DNA of 64,000 nt from Chryseobacterium sp. MYb264 (lineage in GTDB: Bacteria > Bacteroidota > Bacteroidia > Flavobacteriales > Weeksellaceae). The notes under the pieces were generated by a model. That model saw nothing but the letters and a program-made list of their open reading frames with translations. It was not told the origin of the DNA and did not search any database. Shown one piece after another: positions 54,139-63,879 of the stretch (the stretch's first letter is position 1; every line of letters starts with the position of its first letter). Location of the stretch: NCBI RefSeq assembly GCF_035974275.1, contig NZ_CP142422.1:186001-250000 (forward strand), read 5' to 3'. The translations under genes and the position numbers were made by a program.

Positions 54139-54945
54139 TTACTGTATTACGGTGCTTCTTGTTCGAACTGTATGGGCTGAGAAATAGCCTAATGCACCAT
54201 TGCTGATATTGCTTGGCGGATTAGTTGGAGTCACACCTCCGCCAGGTCCACCTCCCGAAAGTTGCAGCAGAGCAGAGTAGTAGGTGTATACACTTTGGTC
54301 GATACACTGCATTTCCACATGAATGGTGTCGCCCACAACTACTTTGATGTCATCTACTTCCTTATCGTCGTTTGGAAGAATCAGAGGTCTCTGATTCGGC
54401 ATTCCGTTGTTGACGTTATCAGAAAATTCAGAAAAAAACTTTTTAGGATTGTTATTGACGGTATAACTGAACAGATAACGGTTTCCTAAAGCCGGAGGAT
54501 CTGTAAAAATGGGTAAAAGTGTATAGCTCGTTTCGCCGCCGACTGCAAAAGAATCCTGTTCAAGATCTTCAAAATCTACAGCATCAGGCATTGTACTTTG
54601 TGCCGTGTATTGCTGTCCTTCCGCAGTGATTTTTAAAGTATAAATTTTTCCGGACTGTCCCACAAAAGTTGAGGTTTGATAGGTTCCGTTCCCAACATAT
54701 TGTAAAGTTTCGGTTTGTCCTGAATTGTCACTTAAAACTACCTCAGCATCAGCAATGACAGGATACTGATTAGCATTAGTAAATGCTACAGACTTAGTGA
54801 TTTTCACAAAATAAGGTCCTGCCTGGTCAGTTACATTTCCTTCGATAACAATTTGTCCGCTCTGATCTTTAAGGTCGAGATCGATTTCCTTTTCACAAGA
54901 GGTCAATAAAAAAAGTGATAATATGATTAAGAATATATTTTTCAT
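54139..54945 (-). CDS. DUF4249 lipoprotein
   Basis: A 268-aa lipoprotein (MKNIFLIILSLFLLTSC, Cys17). DUF4249 features are CEKEIDLDLKDQSGQIVIEG at the start of the mature part, a first beta domain with ADAEVVLSDNSG, and a later YTYYSALLQLSGG. The family occurs in Bacteroidota next to TonB receptors of the kind found here and is thought to sit at the outer membrane with them; its exact task is not known. It starts three bases after the receptor gene and is surely co-transcribed with it. A terminator follows. Confidence 0.9.
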   Translation of the reverse strand: MKNIFLIILSLFLLTSCEKEIDLDLKDQSGQIVIEGNVTDQAGPYFVKITKSVAFTNANQYPVIADAEVVLSDNSGQTETLQYVGNGTYQTSTFVGQSGKIYTLKITAEGQQYTAQSTMPDAVDFEDLEQDSFAVGGETSYTLLPIFTDPPALGNRYLFSYTVNNNPKKFFSEFSDNVNNGMPNQRPLILPNDDKEVDDIKVVVGDTIHVEMQCIDQSVYTYYSALLQLSGGGPGGGVTPTNPPSNISNGALGYFSAHTVRTRSTVIQ

Positions 54946-54948
54946 GAA

Positions 54949-57309
54949 TTAAAATTTGAAATTATAAGTGATGTTCGGTACCCAACGGAATAGGGAAGTC
55001 TGCATGGCGCGGGTCGTTCCCGGCTTGTCAGGATTATCTTCAAAGGTAATGGTGTAGGCATTTTCTCTTCCGTACACATTGTAAATACCGAACGACCAAG
55101 ATCCTTTAAAACGTTTGTTGGAACCTACACTCGGTTCGTAGGTGGCACTCAGATCCATTCTGTGATAAGCTGGCATACGGTCAGCATTTCTGTTGCTGTA
55201 CTGGAAAACGGTTTGCCCGTTCAGTTCGTATTTTCCGGTTGGGAAAGTCACGGCATTTCCTGTGCTGTAAAGGAATAATCCTGAGAAAGACCATTTTGGA
55301 TTCAGTTGATAGGTGGCCACAATAGAAAGGTCGTGGGTTTTGTCCTGTCTGGCATTGTACCAGTCGTTATCATTGATGCCGTCGATTTTTCTTTCGGTTT
55401 TAGATAAAGTATATGAAATCCATCCTGTCAGCTTGCCACTTTTCTTTTTAGCGATCAATTCGAGACCGTAGGCTCTTCCTTTTCCGAAAAGCAGTTCACT
55501 TTCCACATCGGCTGCTGTATCAAATGAAATCTGGGCTCCGTTTTTAAAATCAATTTGATTTTGCATGGATTTATAATACACTTCAGCATTCAATTCATAA
55601 TTATTATTGCTGAAGTTTCTGCTGTAACCAACACTTACCTGGTCTGCAATTTCAGGCTTTACGCTGTAGCTGCTCCCAATCCACTGGTCGGTAGGGTTTC
55701 CGCTACCACTGTTGCTCAATAAATGAAGATTTTGTGTGTTTCTGGAATAGCCTCCTTTTACGCTGCTTACTTCATTTATTCTGTAATTGGCACTAATTCT
55801 CGGTTCTAAATTCACATACGTTTTCCCGAATTTCCCTTTTTCCAAAAACTCAGAGCCGATCAGATTACCATTTTCATACGTGTTGAAGGTATCGCCACCC
55901 AAAACACTGAACATGGAAAGCCTTAATCCATAATTAACGGTCAGCTTTTCTGTCGCTTTAAAATCATCATTCATATAAAGCGCATTTTCCCATGAATATC
56001 TCGGGTTTCTCGGAAAACTGCTGACGCTGGTTCCTGAAGCACTGCTCGGTGTTATGGTATGATAAATAGACTGCAAACCAAAACGAACCGAATGCTTATT
56101 TCCCGCAAACCACGTGAAATCCTGTTTTAAATTCCAGTCTTCGATCTGAGAATCCAGCCCAAACGTGTTATCATTGCTGGTTAAACTCACATTATAGTTG
56201 TAATTGCTGTAAATAAATGAGGTGTTTGAGAATAATTTACTGTTGATGATGCTATTCCAACGAAGCGTTGCCGTCGTATTTCCCCAATCGGTTGAAAAAG
56301 TATCGCCTAATCCCAAAACATCTCTTCCGAAATATCCTGATAAATAAAGGCGGTTGTTATCATTGATCTGATAATTGGCCTTTAAATTTAAATCATAAAA
56401 GTAAAGCTTGCTGTCTTTGAAATCGTCCGTCGATTTTAAAAATAAATCGGCATACGTTCTCCTTCCTGAAACGATGAAAGATGATTTTTCCTTTTGAATA
56501 GGACCTTCTACGCTCAATCGGCTGCTGATTAAACCAATTCCTCCATTGACGTTATAATCTTTATTGTTTCCGTCCTTCATTTTAACGTCCATCACGGACG
56601 AAAGCCGTCCTCCGTATTGTGCCGGGCTGTTTCCTTTGATGATACTCGCATCTTTCAAAGCATCACTGTTGAAGGTGCTGAAGAATCCCAATAAGTGTGA
56701 TGCATTATAAACAGGAGCTTCATCAAGCAATATTAAATTTTGGTCGGATGCACCTCCTCTTACACTGAAACCGCTGCTTCCTTCGCCGTTACTTTTAATT
56801 CCCGGCAATAATTGAATGGTTTTCATAACATCTTTTTCACCAAACAAAACGGGTAGTTTTTCGATGTTTTTGATGCTTAATGTTTCCGTTCCCATTTGTG
56901 CGGAGGTCAGGTTTTTATCTTTTTTAACGCCGGAAATCACAACTTCATCAATTTTTCCTGTTCTTTCCTCTACTTTTTGTTCGGTTTCTTCCTCGCCGGA
57001 ATTCAGTTCGAGGTTTTGCTTAATATTATCTTCAACATAGATGCTTTGTTGAAAATCTTTGTAACCCGGATTGGAAACAATCAGCGTGTATGTTCCTTTT
57101 GGTACTGATAAGGAGTAGAAACCATACTCATTGGCAACCACGGAGATCGTGGGATCTTCAGCGACTCTTATGGTGACGCCAATGAGTAATTCTCCATTTT
57201 TTTTATCTTTTACAGTGCCGCTTACCGAGTACTTTTGTTGCGCAAAAACGATTGTGCTAAAACAAATTGCTGCCGCGGAAGTGGCAATTTTCAAGGATAA
57301 TGTCTGCAT
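54949..57309 (-). CDS. TonB-dependent receptor with carboxypeptidase-regulatory-like N-terminal domain
   Basis: A 786-aa outer-membrane receptor. It has a signal peptide (about 1-23, VFAQQ) and a CarboxypepD_reg-like domain (about 26-105, VSGTVKDKKNGELLIGVTI). A TonB-box-like KIDEVVISGVKK precedes the plug domain (about 125-235, GFSVRGGASDQNLILLDEAPVY), and a 22-strand-type barrel ends TYNFKF. The DUF4249 partner indicates this is not the SusC class. The substrate is unknown. No clear promoter consensus was found in the upstream spacer. Confidence 0.93.
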   Translation of the reverse strand: MQTLSLKIATSAAAICFSTIVFAQQKYSVSGTVKDKKNGELLIGVTIRVAEDPTISVVANEYGFYSLSVPKGTYTLIVSNPGYKDFQQSIYVEDNIKQNLELNSGEEETEQKVEERTGKIDEVVISGVKKDKNLTSAQMGTETLSIKNIEKLPVLFGEKDVMKTIQLLPGIKSNGEGSSGFSVRGGASDQNLILLDEAPVYNASHLLGFFSTFNSDALKDASIIKGNSPAQYGGRLSSVMDVKMKDGNNKDYNVNGGIGLISSRLSVEGPIQKEKSSFIVSGRRTYADLFLKSTDDFKDSKLYFYDLNLKANYQINDNNRLYLSGYFGRDVLGLGDTFSTDWGNTTATLRWNSIINSKLFSNTSFIYSNYNYNVSLTSNDNTFGLDSQIEDWNLKQDFTWFAGNKHSVRFGLQSIYHTITPSSASGTSVSSFPRNPRYSWENALYMNDDFKATEKLTVNYGLRLSMFSVLGGDTFNTYENGNLIGSEFLEKGKFGKTYVNLEPRISANYRINEVSSVKGGYSRNTQNLHLLSNSGSGNPTDQWIGSSYSVKPEIADQVSVGYSRNFSNNNYELNAEVYYKSMQNQIDFKNGAQISFDTAADVESELLFGKGRAYGLELIAKKKSGKLTGWISYTLSKTERKIDGINDNDWYNARQDKTHDLSIVATYQLNPKWSFSGLFLYSTGNAVTFPTGKYELNGQTVFQYSNRNADRMPAYHRMDLSATYEPSVGSNKRFKGSWSFGIYNVYGRENAYTITFEDNPDKPGTTRAMQTSLFRWVPNITYNFKF

Positions 57310-57502
57310 TTATAGGTGTTTAATGTGATGAAAATCTGAAAATATTAAATTTAATTTTCTTTAGACCAATTTACATGAACACAAAGTGAATTTTTGCTGT
57401 TCAGCCTTATATTTTTAAGGGTAATTAGAGTAAACTGGTTAAAGTTTTTAATGTGGTACAGTATATTATCGTAGGTTGAAGCAAAATATTGTTTACAGAA
57501 GA

Positions 57503-57539
57503 AAAAAAGTCTTTAAACATTACGTTTAAAGACTTTTTT
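57503..57539 (-). terminator. Bidirectional terminator in the 57310-57649 spacer
   Basis: AAAAAAGTCTTTAAAC (57503-57518) pairs perfectly with GTTTAAAGACTTTTTT (57524-57539) around a 5-nt loop. It should end transcription of the T9SS type B gene above it. The rest of this 340-bp spacer is AT-rich leader of the receptor gene, with nothing else recognisable. Confidence 0.85.
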
Positions 57540-57649
57540 GTGGTTGGGAGTCTGAAGCTGGAGGATGTAAGTTTAGGAAAGTTCTGAATTAAGGGAAGGT
57601 TTGTCTCTTATCACGATCATCACTTCCTGGCTTCCATCCTCCATCCTCA

Positions 57650-59902
57650 TCAATCTCTATTCTTCATCAAAATCCAACCTGTAAATTTGATCTGAGGTTT
57701 ATCTTTTGACGGTTCATCCCAGGTTAAATGGTACCAGTACGTTTGGGTAGGTACTTTTCTTCCCTGAATAGTTCCGTCCCAAGTGTAATTATTAAAAGAA
57801 GTTCCTTCAAAAATTTTATTTCCATATCGGTCATAGATAGTGAATGATAAATTTTTCTTGTATCCTAATTCTGAATAATTGATGGTATCATTGTATCCGT
57901 CGCCGTTTGGAGTGATTACATTCACTAAATTCGGAACCGTAACAGTCACCACTACAGGATCACAGTTGTAGAAATCTTTTACGTAAAATGTATTTTCACC
58001 TCTTATTAAGTTGGAGAAGACATTCGATTCCTGCCATTTAATTCCATCTAATGAATACTGGTAAGGTGCTCTTCCGCCTTTCACTTCAACTGCAGCTGTA
58101 TTTCCTTCCAAGTGTATTTCTTTAATAACAGGAGATTCCGAAGGGATCACTTTTACTTCCTGTCTCAAAATACAGTCTCCGGTTTTAAGATCCACCCAAT
58201 AGGTTCCTACGCCAATATTGGTGATGCTCTGCGTGGTCGCTCCGGTACTCCATAAATAAGAGGTAAATCCACTTCCTGCGTCCAAAGTTGTTGTATTTTC
58301 AATACAGATAATCTGATCTTTCAGGATGGTGGAGTAGACTGGCGGAATGACGTTGAGTGTTACCTTAGCGATACTTCCGCATCCATTGCTGTTGATTACT
58401 TTGATATAAGCAGCTCCGTTGGCAGAAATATAAGCCAGAGGATTGGTAATTTCATTGATTTCTGCAAGTGCATCATTGTAATTCGTGAAGTATTTCTTGG
58501 TAATCCCTGTTTCCGTAGTTACTGCCGCAACGGTAAGATTAAAAGTTCCTGTAGAAACATTATTCATATTGAAACAGGTTCTGATCGTCACATCATTGAC
58601 AGTCGGAACCGGATAGTGTTTCAATGTAATTTTAGCAATCGCTGTACAGCCTGTAGACGTATTTATTTTAACATAGACCTCTCCTTCCACAGATGAAAAG
58701 GTGGCCGGATTGGTAATTTCATTGGTTCCTGCATTTAAATCTGCAAGTGTTCTGTAATATTGTTTGGTAACGTTGGTCTGGGTCGTCACATTGGCCTGTG
58801 TAAGATCAAAAACAGCCTGGCCATTCATCGGACAGCTGAATAAGGTCACATCGGTCTTATTCACAGGTTGAGGTGTCAAAATAATCTTCGCATCAGGGTT
58901 GTCACAAAATGTTCCGCTGTTGTCTTTTACAATCACATTCACGGTAGTGTTTGCCGAAAACTGATAATTAGCCGGATTGGTAACCGGAGTTCCGTTCACC
59001 ACATAGGCAAAGGTGTAATTTGCTGGATTATTGACAAACTGAGACGTAAATGAGGTTAAATCTGTTGTCACAACACCTGTCAGTGCATTGGGACAAGTCT
59101 CTGAAGGCGTCACCGTTTCCTGAAGCAAAGGAACTTTATCAACATATACTTTTACATTCTTAATGGAATGTCTCGCACTTGCCGCCCCTGTAGAAGCTGA
59201 AAATCCGAAATATCCTTGTGTCATTGTCGCTGCTCCGCCGGAAGGGGCAAAAGATTGATTAACAACTGTATTATTATCAATTTTAATAGTAATGATCCAA
59301 TTCGCAATATTATTAGGATCCACTTCTCCGTTTACCTCAACATGCCTGTAGGTGCTTCCGACAAAAGGAATCGTCGAAATAAGATCGGGAGTGTGAAAGC
59401 TGCTGTTGGGAGTATTATTGTATTCAATATTATTATTTCCGGCTGGAAGATTATTGGTTCCGTACAATACATGGACTTTGCTCATCTGGCCTTCCGAACT
59501 GTTGTTGAATATGTCGAATGCTACCATCAGCCCACTCGCATTGCTCGGAATTCCCAAGCCTCCACCCTGAACATACGATGCCGGCGGATTGGCCAGATAC
59601 CAGAATGCAAAACCGTCGCCTCGTCCGTAGCTGGTGGTTCCGTTTCCGTCTATTCGGAAATCAAACTCTACTTTCCATTTATCGCAGTATTTAAGATTTA
59701 TAGGATCATCAAGCTTAATTCCTCCTACCTGACTGATCTGGTCTGCCGTAAGCTGTATAAAATCTGTATTTACCGTAGCAGAAGGAACTAAGCTCCAGCC
59801 TGCGGTATTCACCGGATTTCCGGAAAGCTGATAAGACTGAGCTTGTACGTGATGACAAAGAGCCAGAAGCGCAACAAAACCTGTAACTAAAAACTTCTTC
59901 AT
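57650..59902 (-). CDS. T9SS type B secreted protein with L-type-lectin-like domain
   Basis: A 750-aa protein from ATG 59902; a longer in-frame start adds a non-signal leader. The signal peptide (about 1-22) is followed by an L-type-lectin-like beta-sandwich (about 25-240, DGFAFWYLANPPASYVQGGGLG). Then come several Ig/PKD-like repeats with paired Cys (CPMNGQAVFDLTQA, CFNMNNVSTGTFNLTVA). The C-terminal 90 residues are the CHU_C gliding-motility-type domain (ITPNGDGYNDTI, FTIYDRYGNKIFEG), a type B signal for the type IX system. It is probably displayed on the surface and binds glycans. Confidence 0.9.
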   Translation of the reverse strand: MKKFLVTGFVALLALCHHVQAQSYQLSGNPVNTAGWSLVPSATVNTDFIQLTADQISQVGGIKLDDPINLKYCDKWKVEFDFRIDGNGTTSYGRGDGFAFWYLANPPASYVQGGGLGIPSNASGLMVAFDIFNNSSEGQMSKVHVLYGTNNLPAGNNNIEYNNTPNSSFHTPDLISTIPFVGSTYRHVEVNGEVDPNNIANWIITIKIDNNTVVNQSFAPSGGAATMTQGYFGFSASTGAASARHSIKNVKVYVDKVPLLQETVTPSETCPNALTGVVTTDLTSFTSQFVNNPANYTFAYVVNGTPVTNPANYQFSANTTVNVIVKDNSGTFCDNPDAKIILTPQPVNKTDVTLFSCPMNGQAVFDLTQANVTTQTNVTKQYYRTLADLNAGTNEITNPATFSSVEGEVYVKINTSTGCTAIAKITLKHYPVPTVNDVTIRTCFNMNNVSTGTFNLTVAAVTTETGITKKYFTNYNDALAEINEITNPLAYISANGAAYIKVINSNGCGSIAKVTLNVIPPVYSTILKDQIICIENTTTLDAGSGFTSYLWSTGATTQSITNIGVGTYWVDLKTGDCILRQEVKVIPSESPVIKEIHLEGNTAAVEVKGGRAPYQYSLDGIKWQESNVFSNLIRGENTFYVKDFYNCDPVVVTVTVPNLVNVITPNGDGYNDTINYSELGYKKNLSFTIYDRYGNKIFEGTSFNNYTWDGTIQGRKVPTQTYWYHLTWDEPSKDKPQIKFTGWILMKNRD

Positions 59903-59921
59903 GATATAAATGTTTAAACGC

Positions 59922-59957
59922 AAAACAAAAGGCTCTTTAAAAAAAGCCCTTTGTTTT
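59922..59957 (-). terminator. Terminator of the FISUMP/T9SS type A gene
   Basis: AAAACAAA-A-GGCT (59922-59934) pairs with AGCC-C-TTTGTTTT (59945-59957), with one mismatch. T-rich sequence follows on the minus strand, 20 bp after the stop at 59978. Confidence 0.7.
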
Positions 59958-59977
59958 ATAATCAAGTGTATAGAATA

Positions 59978-62056
59978 TTAATTTTTGATAATTTTTTTAG
60001 TGATCGTGTTTCCACTTTTTAGTTTAATTTCTACAATATACAATCCTTTTGGAGCAGATTCCAGATTAACCTGATTGTTGCTGAAGGATACATTTAATTT
60101 TTGTCCTGTTACATTGTAAACATTTACACTATCAACTAAAGTATCTGCTTTAATGTAAAGGATGCCTTTGGTTGGGTTAGGGTAGATTCCGACGTTTGCT
60201 TTTGACTTAATAATATCCGAAGTTCCAAGTGCCGCAGCTTCTTTGATACATCTTACAGACTGTCCGCCGTCTCTCCCCATGCTGTTGGTCATTGCTATAT
60301 TTGCACTTACATATAAATGCTGTCCGGAACCCGTATAAGGAGATGAGCTACCCGTCCACAGATAAAGAAGTCCTCCTGGAGAATAAATTCCGCTATAATC
60401 TTTATATCCGGCAGCAACAAACTTTAAATTGCTTGCAAATGCTGAAGTTAAATCAGAAATATTTTCAGTAGTAAGAATATTTTGAACCTCATCTACTATA
60501 GGTAATCTCCAGTTGGTTCCGATAGCTTTACAAGGATCAACTCCCGTTGTGCTGCTTGCTGCAGATACTGTTTCTCCATCCCATTTGTCAGTGGTCTCGC
60601 CATCTTTCCACCAGTTTGAGGCTGAATTGTAACCCGCTGAATAGAAAGAAGGGCTTCCGTTGGCAATTCCCTCTGGGTTATTGGGTGATGGTGCCGTTCC
60701 TGTTAATGGTGAATTTCTTTTTTGATGTCCGTCTGCCCATCTTCCCCACTGGAAGAAGTCTCCGTACGCATTCTCATCGGTAAGACTCTCCGCTACTTTG
60801 GTACTTCCTAAGTTTTGCTGTAACCAAACTTTTCCGTCATTACCTCTCACTGTGTTGTATGTAACCGATTGCCCTGCGTACTGAAAAGTAACACAGCCAA
60901 TATCTCCAGGGTTATTCCCGGGATCTGCGTTATTGCAGGCTTGTGAATTATCTGCCGGTAAAGCAATTCTTTTCACGATGGTATTATCTTCAGAATAGGC
61001 TAAAACAAGGTAATTATTCGTATTATCTACTGCCAGATCGTTGTAGGTAGCTTCTCCGTCAGAAATAAAATCACCACCGAAAGTTTCCCAGTTTTGAGTT
61101 GTGGTGTCTAGTTTGTAAGCTGTATTTCTTAAAAAGTTATCATCTTCCCATCGGCTGGCTACCACGTAAGGTACTCCTGCTGCTGTTACCGCCAGGGCTA
61201 CATACTGCGTTTTCCCGTTTGAGAAATCAGCATTTCCAACTTGTGTCCAGGAAGTTCCGTCGAATTTCTTTACATTCACTTTTTTTGCTACAGAAGTCGT
61301 AGAAACATACGCCACGTAAAGATTATTATTAGCATCAATTGCTAAGTCAGATGAATAGTTCTCTCCCGACGAAGCGCCGTCAACAATACTTCCGCCTACT
61401 AAAGTCCAGGCGTCTGAAGATGTTGCATTTACACTGTTTTGATAAACGCGGAGGCCTCCCGAAACATTCGCTGTATACACCGTATTATTAGTCCCGATTA
61501 CCATTTCTGCAAATTCGGCTCCGCTGGAAAATCCAGCATTTCCTACCTGCTCCCAAGCTCCGTTTACATAACGTTTTACCGTGCCGCTGCCGTAGCTTCC
61601 GTAAGCAAATAATACATTGGAAGGAGAAACTGCTGATGCCTGATAATTGGTTGTACTGGTGCTTACTTTGGGAAGTACTGTCCAGGAAGATCCGTCGAAA
61701 TGTCTTGCCTCAAAACCTGTACCTTGATTGGTATAATATAAATTTGCTCCCGAATTATCGATGGATAAAGAGTTGTAAGTCGCGTAGCTCGTTGTAATTC
61801 CTGCGCTTCCTCCAACATAAGACCATGACGTTCCGTTAAATTTCTGAACCGAACCTTTTTCAGCTGCCACGTCGTAATAAGACAGGTAATAATTTCCGAC
61901 ATTATCAATAACCAGGTTATTGAAACTGCTTCCACCCGCCGAAACGGTAGAAACTCCTCCGACATTTTCCCATTGTTGAGCATGTAAATTACCCAAAACA
62001 AGTAATCCGAATCCGATTCCCAATTTTTTTAATAAGGGATGTGCAATCGTATACAT
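59978..62056 (-). CDS. T9SS type A secreted protein with FISUMP domain
   Basis: A 692-aa protein with a signal peptide (about 1-26, LHAQQ). The N-terminal 370 residues are a repetitive beta-propeller-like region (SWTVLPKVS, SWTQVGNADF, LAIDANNNLYVAYVS). About 390-610 matches the Fibrobacter-type major paralogous (FISUMP) domain: GNDGKVWLQQNLGS, FQWGRWADGHQ, GTNWRLPIVDEVQNIL. The last 75 residues are a type A sorting domain (VGIYPNPTKGILYIKAD, GLYIVEIKLKSGNTITKKIIKN). It should be exported by the type IX system and anchored at the surface. Its role is unknown. Confidence 0.92.
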   Translation of the reverse strand: MYTIAHPLLKKLGIGFGLLVLGNLHAQQWENVGGVSTVSAGGSSFNNLVIDNVGNYYLSYYDVAAEKGSVQKFNGTSWSYVGGSAGITTSYATYNSLSIDNSGANLYYTNQGTGFEARHFDGSSWTVLPKVSTSTTNYQASAVSPSNVLFAYGSYGSGTVKRYVNGAWEQVGNAGFSSGAEFAEMVIGTNNTVYTANVSGGLRVYQNSVNATSSDAWTLVGGSIVDGASSGENYSSDLAIDANNNLYVAYVSTTSVAKKVNVKKFDGTSWTQVGNADFSNGKTQYVALAVTAAGVPYVVASRWEDDNFLRNTAYKLDTTTQNWETFGGDFISDGEATYNDLAVDNTNNYLVLAYSEDNTIVKRIALPADNSQACNNADPGNNPGDIGCVTFQYAGQSVTYNTVRGNDGKVWLQQNLGSTKVAESLTDENAYGDFFQWGRWADGHQKRNSPLTGTAPSPNNPEGIANGSPSFYSAGYNSASNWWKDGETTDKWDGETVSAASSTTGVDPCKAIGTNWRLPIVDEVQNILTTENISDLTSAFASNLKFVAAGYKDYSGIYSPGGLLYLWTGSSSPYTGSGQHLYVSANIAMTNSMGRDGGQSVRCIKEAAALGTSDIIKSKANVGIYPNPTKGILYIKADTLVDSVNVYNVTGQKLNVSFSNNQVNLESAPKGLYIVEIKLKSGNTITKKIIKN

Positions 62057-62090
62057 AATTTTTATTTTTAATTATTCTAAATAACTTTGC

Positions 62091-62098
62091 AAAATTAT
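62091..62098 (-). promoter_or_regulatory. -7 element upstream of the FISUMP/T9SS gene
   Basis: On the minus strand TAATTTTG matches TAnnTTTG, 35 bp before the ATG at 62056. No TTG stands at the proper -33 distance, so the call is tentative. Confidence 0.4.
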
Positions 62099-62188
62099 GG
62101 GGTAGATCCATATTTTTATTATCATTTCCGAATATCTTGTTATCTGGGATTATCAATTTTAATTGAAAATGTGATTTATAGTAAAAAA

Positions 62189-62224
62189 ATAAAGTCAGCG
62201 AACGTATATATTCACTGACTTTAT
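62189..62224 (-). terminator. Terminator of the dioxygenase/carboxylesterase operon
   Basis: ATAAAGTCAG (62189-62198) pairs with CTGACTTTAT (62215-62224). An inner GAA/TTC pairing adds to the stem, and a T-rich run follows on the minus strand. Confidence 0.75.
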
Positions 62225-62260
62225 TGATAACATTAATAAAAATTGTCAGGCTTTTGCGCA

Positions 62261-62992
62261 TTACTTTTCGGTAAGCCATTGATTAAGATCTGACAGCATG
62301 GAAGAGTTAATAGTATGATCTTCATTGTATTTGTGAAACTGCGGCTGTACATGTTTCGACTGTAAAAAATCAAAAGCATCTACAGCATATTGAAATTTCA
62401 GAACCGAATCGTGGGTTCCGTGTGATATAAATATCTTAAGCTTCTGCAATTCGCTATCTTTGGCAATGAGAGGTTTTACTTCAGGAAGAAGTCGCCCACT
62501 CATTACAGCAATTCCTTTTATTTTTTCAGGTGCGGTCAGAGATACGCTGTAGCTCATAATTCCGCCCTGACTGAAACCAGCGAGATAGACATTATTTTCA
62601 TCAAACTGTTCTACCTTCTTTAAATCATCAATAAATCGGATGATTTCTATTCGTGAATTTTCTGCCTGTTGCGCATTGATAACAGAACCTTCTGGGATAA
62701 ACTGTACCTGAAACCAGGCATAACTGTTTTCCCTCAATGTTATCGGACCTCTTACCGAAACGATCAAAAAATCATCAGGTAAAGATTCTGTATAGGAAAA
62801 CATATTTTTTTCATTGCTTCCGACACCGTGCAAAAGAATGATAAGCGGTGGGTTGAGTGAAGATGTTTTTGGTTTTCTCACCAAATACTGTAAATGGGGG
62901 GATGGGGAAGTTGTTGTCATTTTAAAACTGAAAAAAAATAATAATAAGGTAACTAAAGAAGCAGATAAAAACTGATGTTTTGTTTTTATCAT
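62261..62992 (-). CDS. Alpha/beta hydrolase, phospholipase/carboxylesterase family
   Basis: A 243-aa protein with an N-terminal hydrophobic segment (about 8-24) that should export or anchor it. The oxyanion segment ILLHGVGSNEKNM is near 52-64, nucleophile Ser141 is in GFSQGG, the acid Asp is in HGTHDSVLKF and the base His is in NEDHTI. This arrangement is that of the Abhydrolase_2 carboxylesterases that cleave short acyl esters. It overlaps the dioxygenase gene by four bases (ATGA), so the two are translated together. The substrate is unknown. Confidence 0.88.
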   Translation of the reverse strand: MIKTKHQFLSASLVTLLLFFFSFKMTTTSPSPHLQYLVRKPKTSSLNPPLIILLHGVGSNEKNMFSYTESLPDDFLIVSVRGPITLRENSYAWFQVQFIPEGSVINAQQAENSRIEIIRFIDDLKKVEQFDENNVYLAGFSQGGIMSYSVSLTAPEKIKGIAVMSGRLLPEVKPLIAKDSELQKLKIFISHGTHDSVLKFQYAVDAFDFLQSKHVQPQFHKYNEDHTINSSMLSDLNQWLTEK

Positions 62993-63879
62993 GCTTTATC
63001 AATTTTCACGGACATCATATTGAGTGAACCGGCCACCAGTTCATCATTGAAAATCGTTACTTTTTCATCTTTTTCCTGAAGCCCTAAAATATAAAGCAAA
63101 GGAAGATAATGCTCAGGAGTAGGTATAGACAGCTGAACCTCTTTTCCCAGTTTATCATACTGAATTAGAGATTTATGGTCACCGTCCGTAATCAGCTGCT
63201 TTAATTTTTCGTTGGCGGCAATCGCCCAGTCATAACCAAAACCGGGAGTCATCATTTTGTCCCATGCTGCCATTCTGAGGTTGTGTACGGTATTTCCGCT
63301 TCCGATAATAAGGATGCCTTTTCTTCGTAATGCGGCCAGTTCTTTACCTAAAGCATAATGAAACTCCGGACCTTTTGTATAATCGATGCTCATTTCAATG
63401 ATCGGAATGTCGGCATTGGGAAAGAGGAATTTTACAACCGTCCAGCATCCGTGATCCAAGCCCCATTCTTCGGTAAGACCTATATCGACAGATGAGATGA
63501 GTTTTTTTGTTTCAAAGGCCAGATCAGGGCTGCCGGGAGCAGGATACTGCACATCAAATAAAGCCTTAGGAAATCCTCCGAAATCGTGAATGGTTTCCGG
63601 ATGTTCCATAGCGGTGACAAAGGTTCCTTTGGTTTCCCAATGTGCCGAAATACATAATATTGCTCTTGGTTTCGGAAGTTTTTGGGCAACTGCCTGAAAT
63701 CCCTGGGTGAAAGTATTATCTTCCAGCGCATTCATCGGATTGCCGTGTCCCAGAAATAAAACGGGCATTCGTTCCGTAGGCGCCAGGTTATCTGTTAAGC
63801 TGTGGAGGGTATTCAGCTTCATTGCTGCCGCTCCGAGAGGTAAAAGTGCCATCGCTTTTAAAAAATCTTTTCGTTTCAT
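62989..63879 (-). CDS. LigB-family extradiol dioxygenase (4,5-DOPA dioxygenase type, YgiD-like)
   Basis: A 296-aa protein. The N-terminus (MKRKDFLKAMALLPLGAAAM) resembles a signal or anchor; the enzyme domain follows from about 38. His45 in FLGHGNPMN and His80 in ISAHWETKG are the expected metal ligands, with further conserved GLDHGCW and GSGNTVHNLR segments. The family opens catechol rings such as DOPA, but many members have no confirmed substrate. It is the first gene of a two-gene operon with the carboxylesterase. The upstream edge lies 120 bp from the window end, with no clear promoter. Confidence 0.9.
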   Translation of the reverse strand: MKRKDFLKAMALLPLGAAAMKLNTLHSLTDNLAPTERMPVLFLGHGNPMNALEDNTFTQGFQAVAQKLPKPRAILCISAHWETKGTFVTAMEHPETIHDFGGFPKALFDVQYPAPGSPDLAFETKKLISSVDIGLTEEWGLDHGCWTVVKFLFPNADIPIIEMSIDYTKGPEFHYALGKELAALRRKGILIIGSGNTVHNLRMAAWDKMMTPGFGYDWAIAANEKLKQLITDGDHKSLIQYDKLGKEVQLSIPTPEHYLPLLYILGLQEKDEKVTIFNDELVAGSLNMMSVKIDKA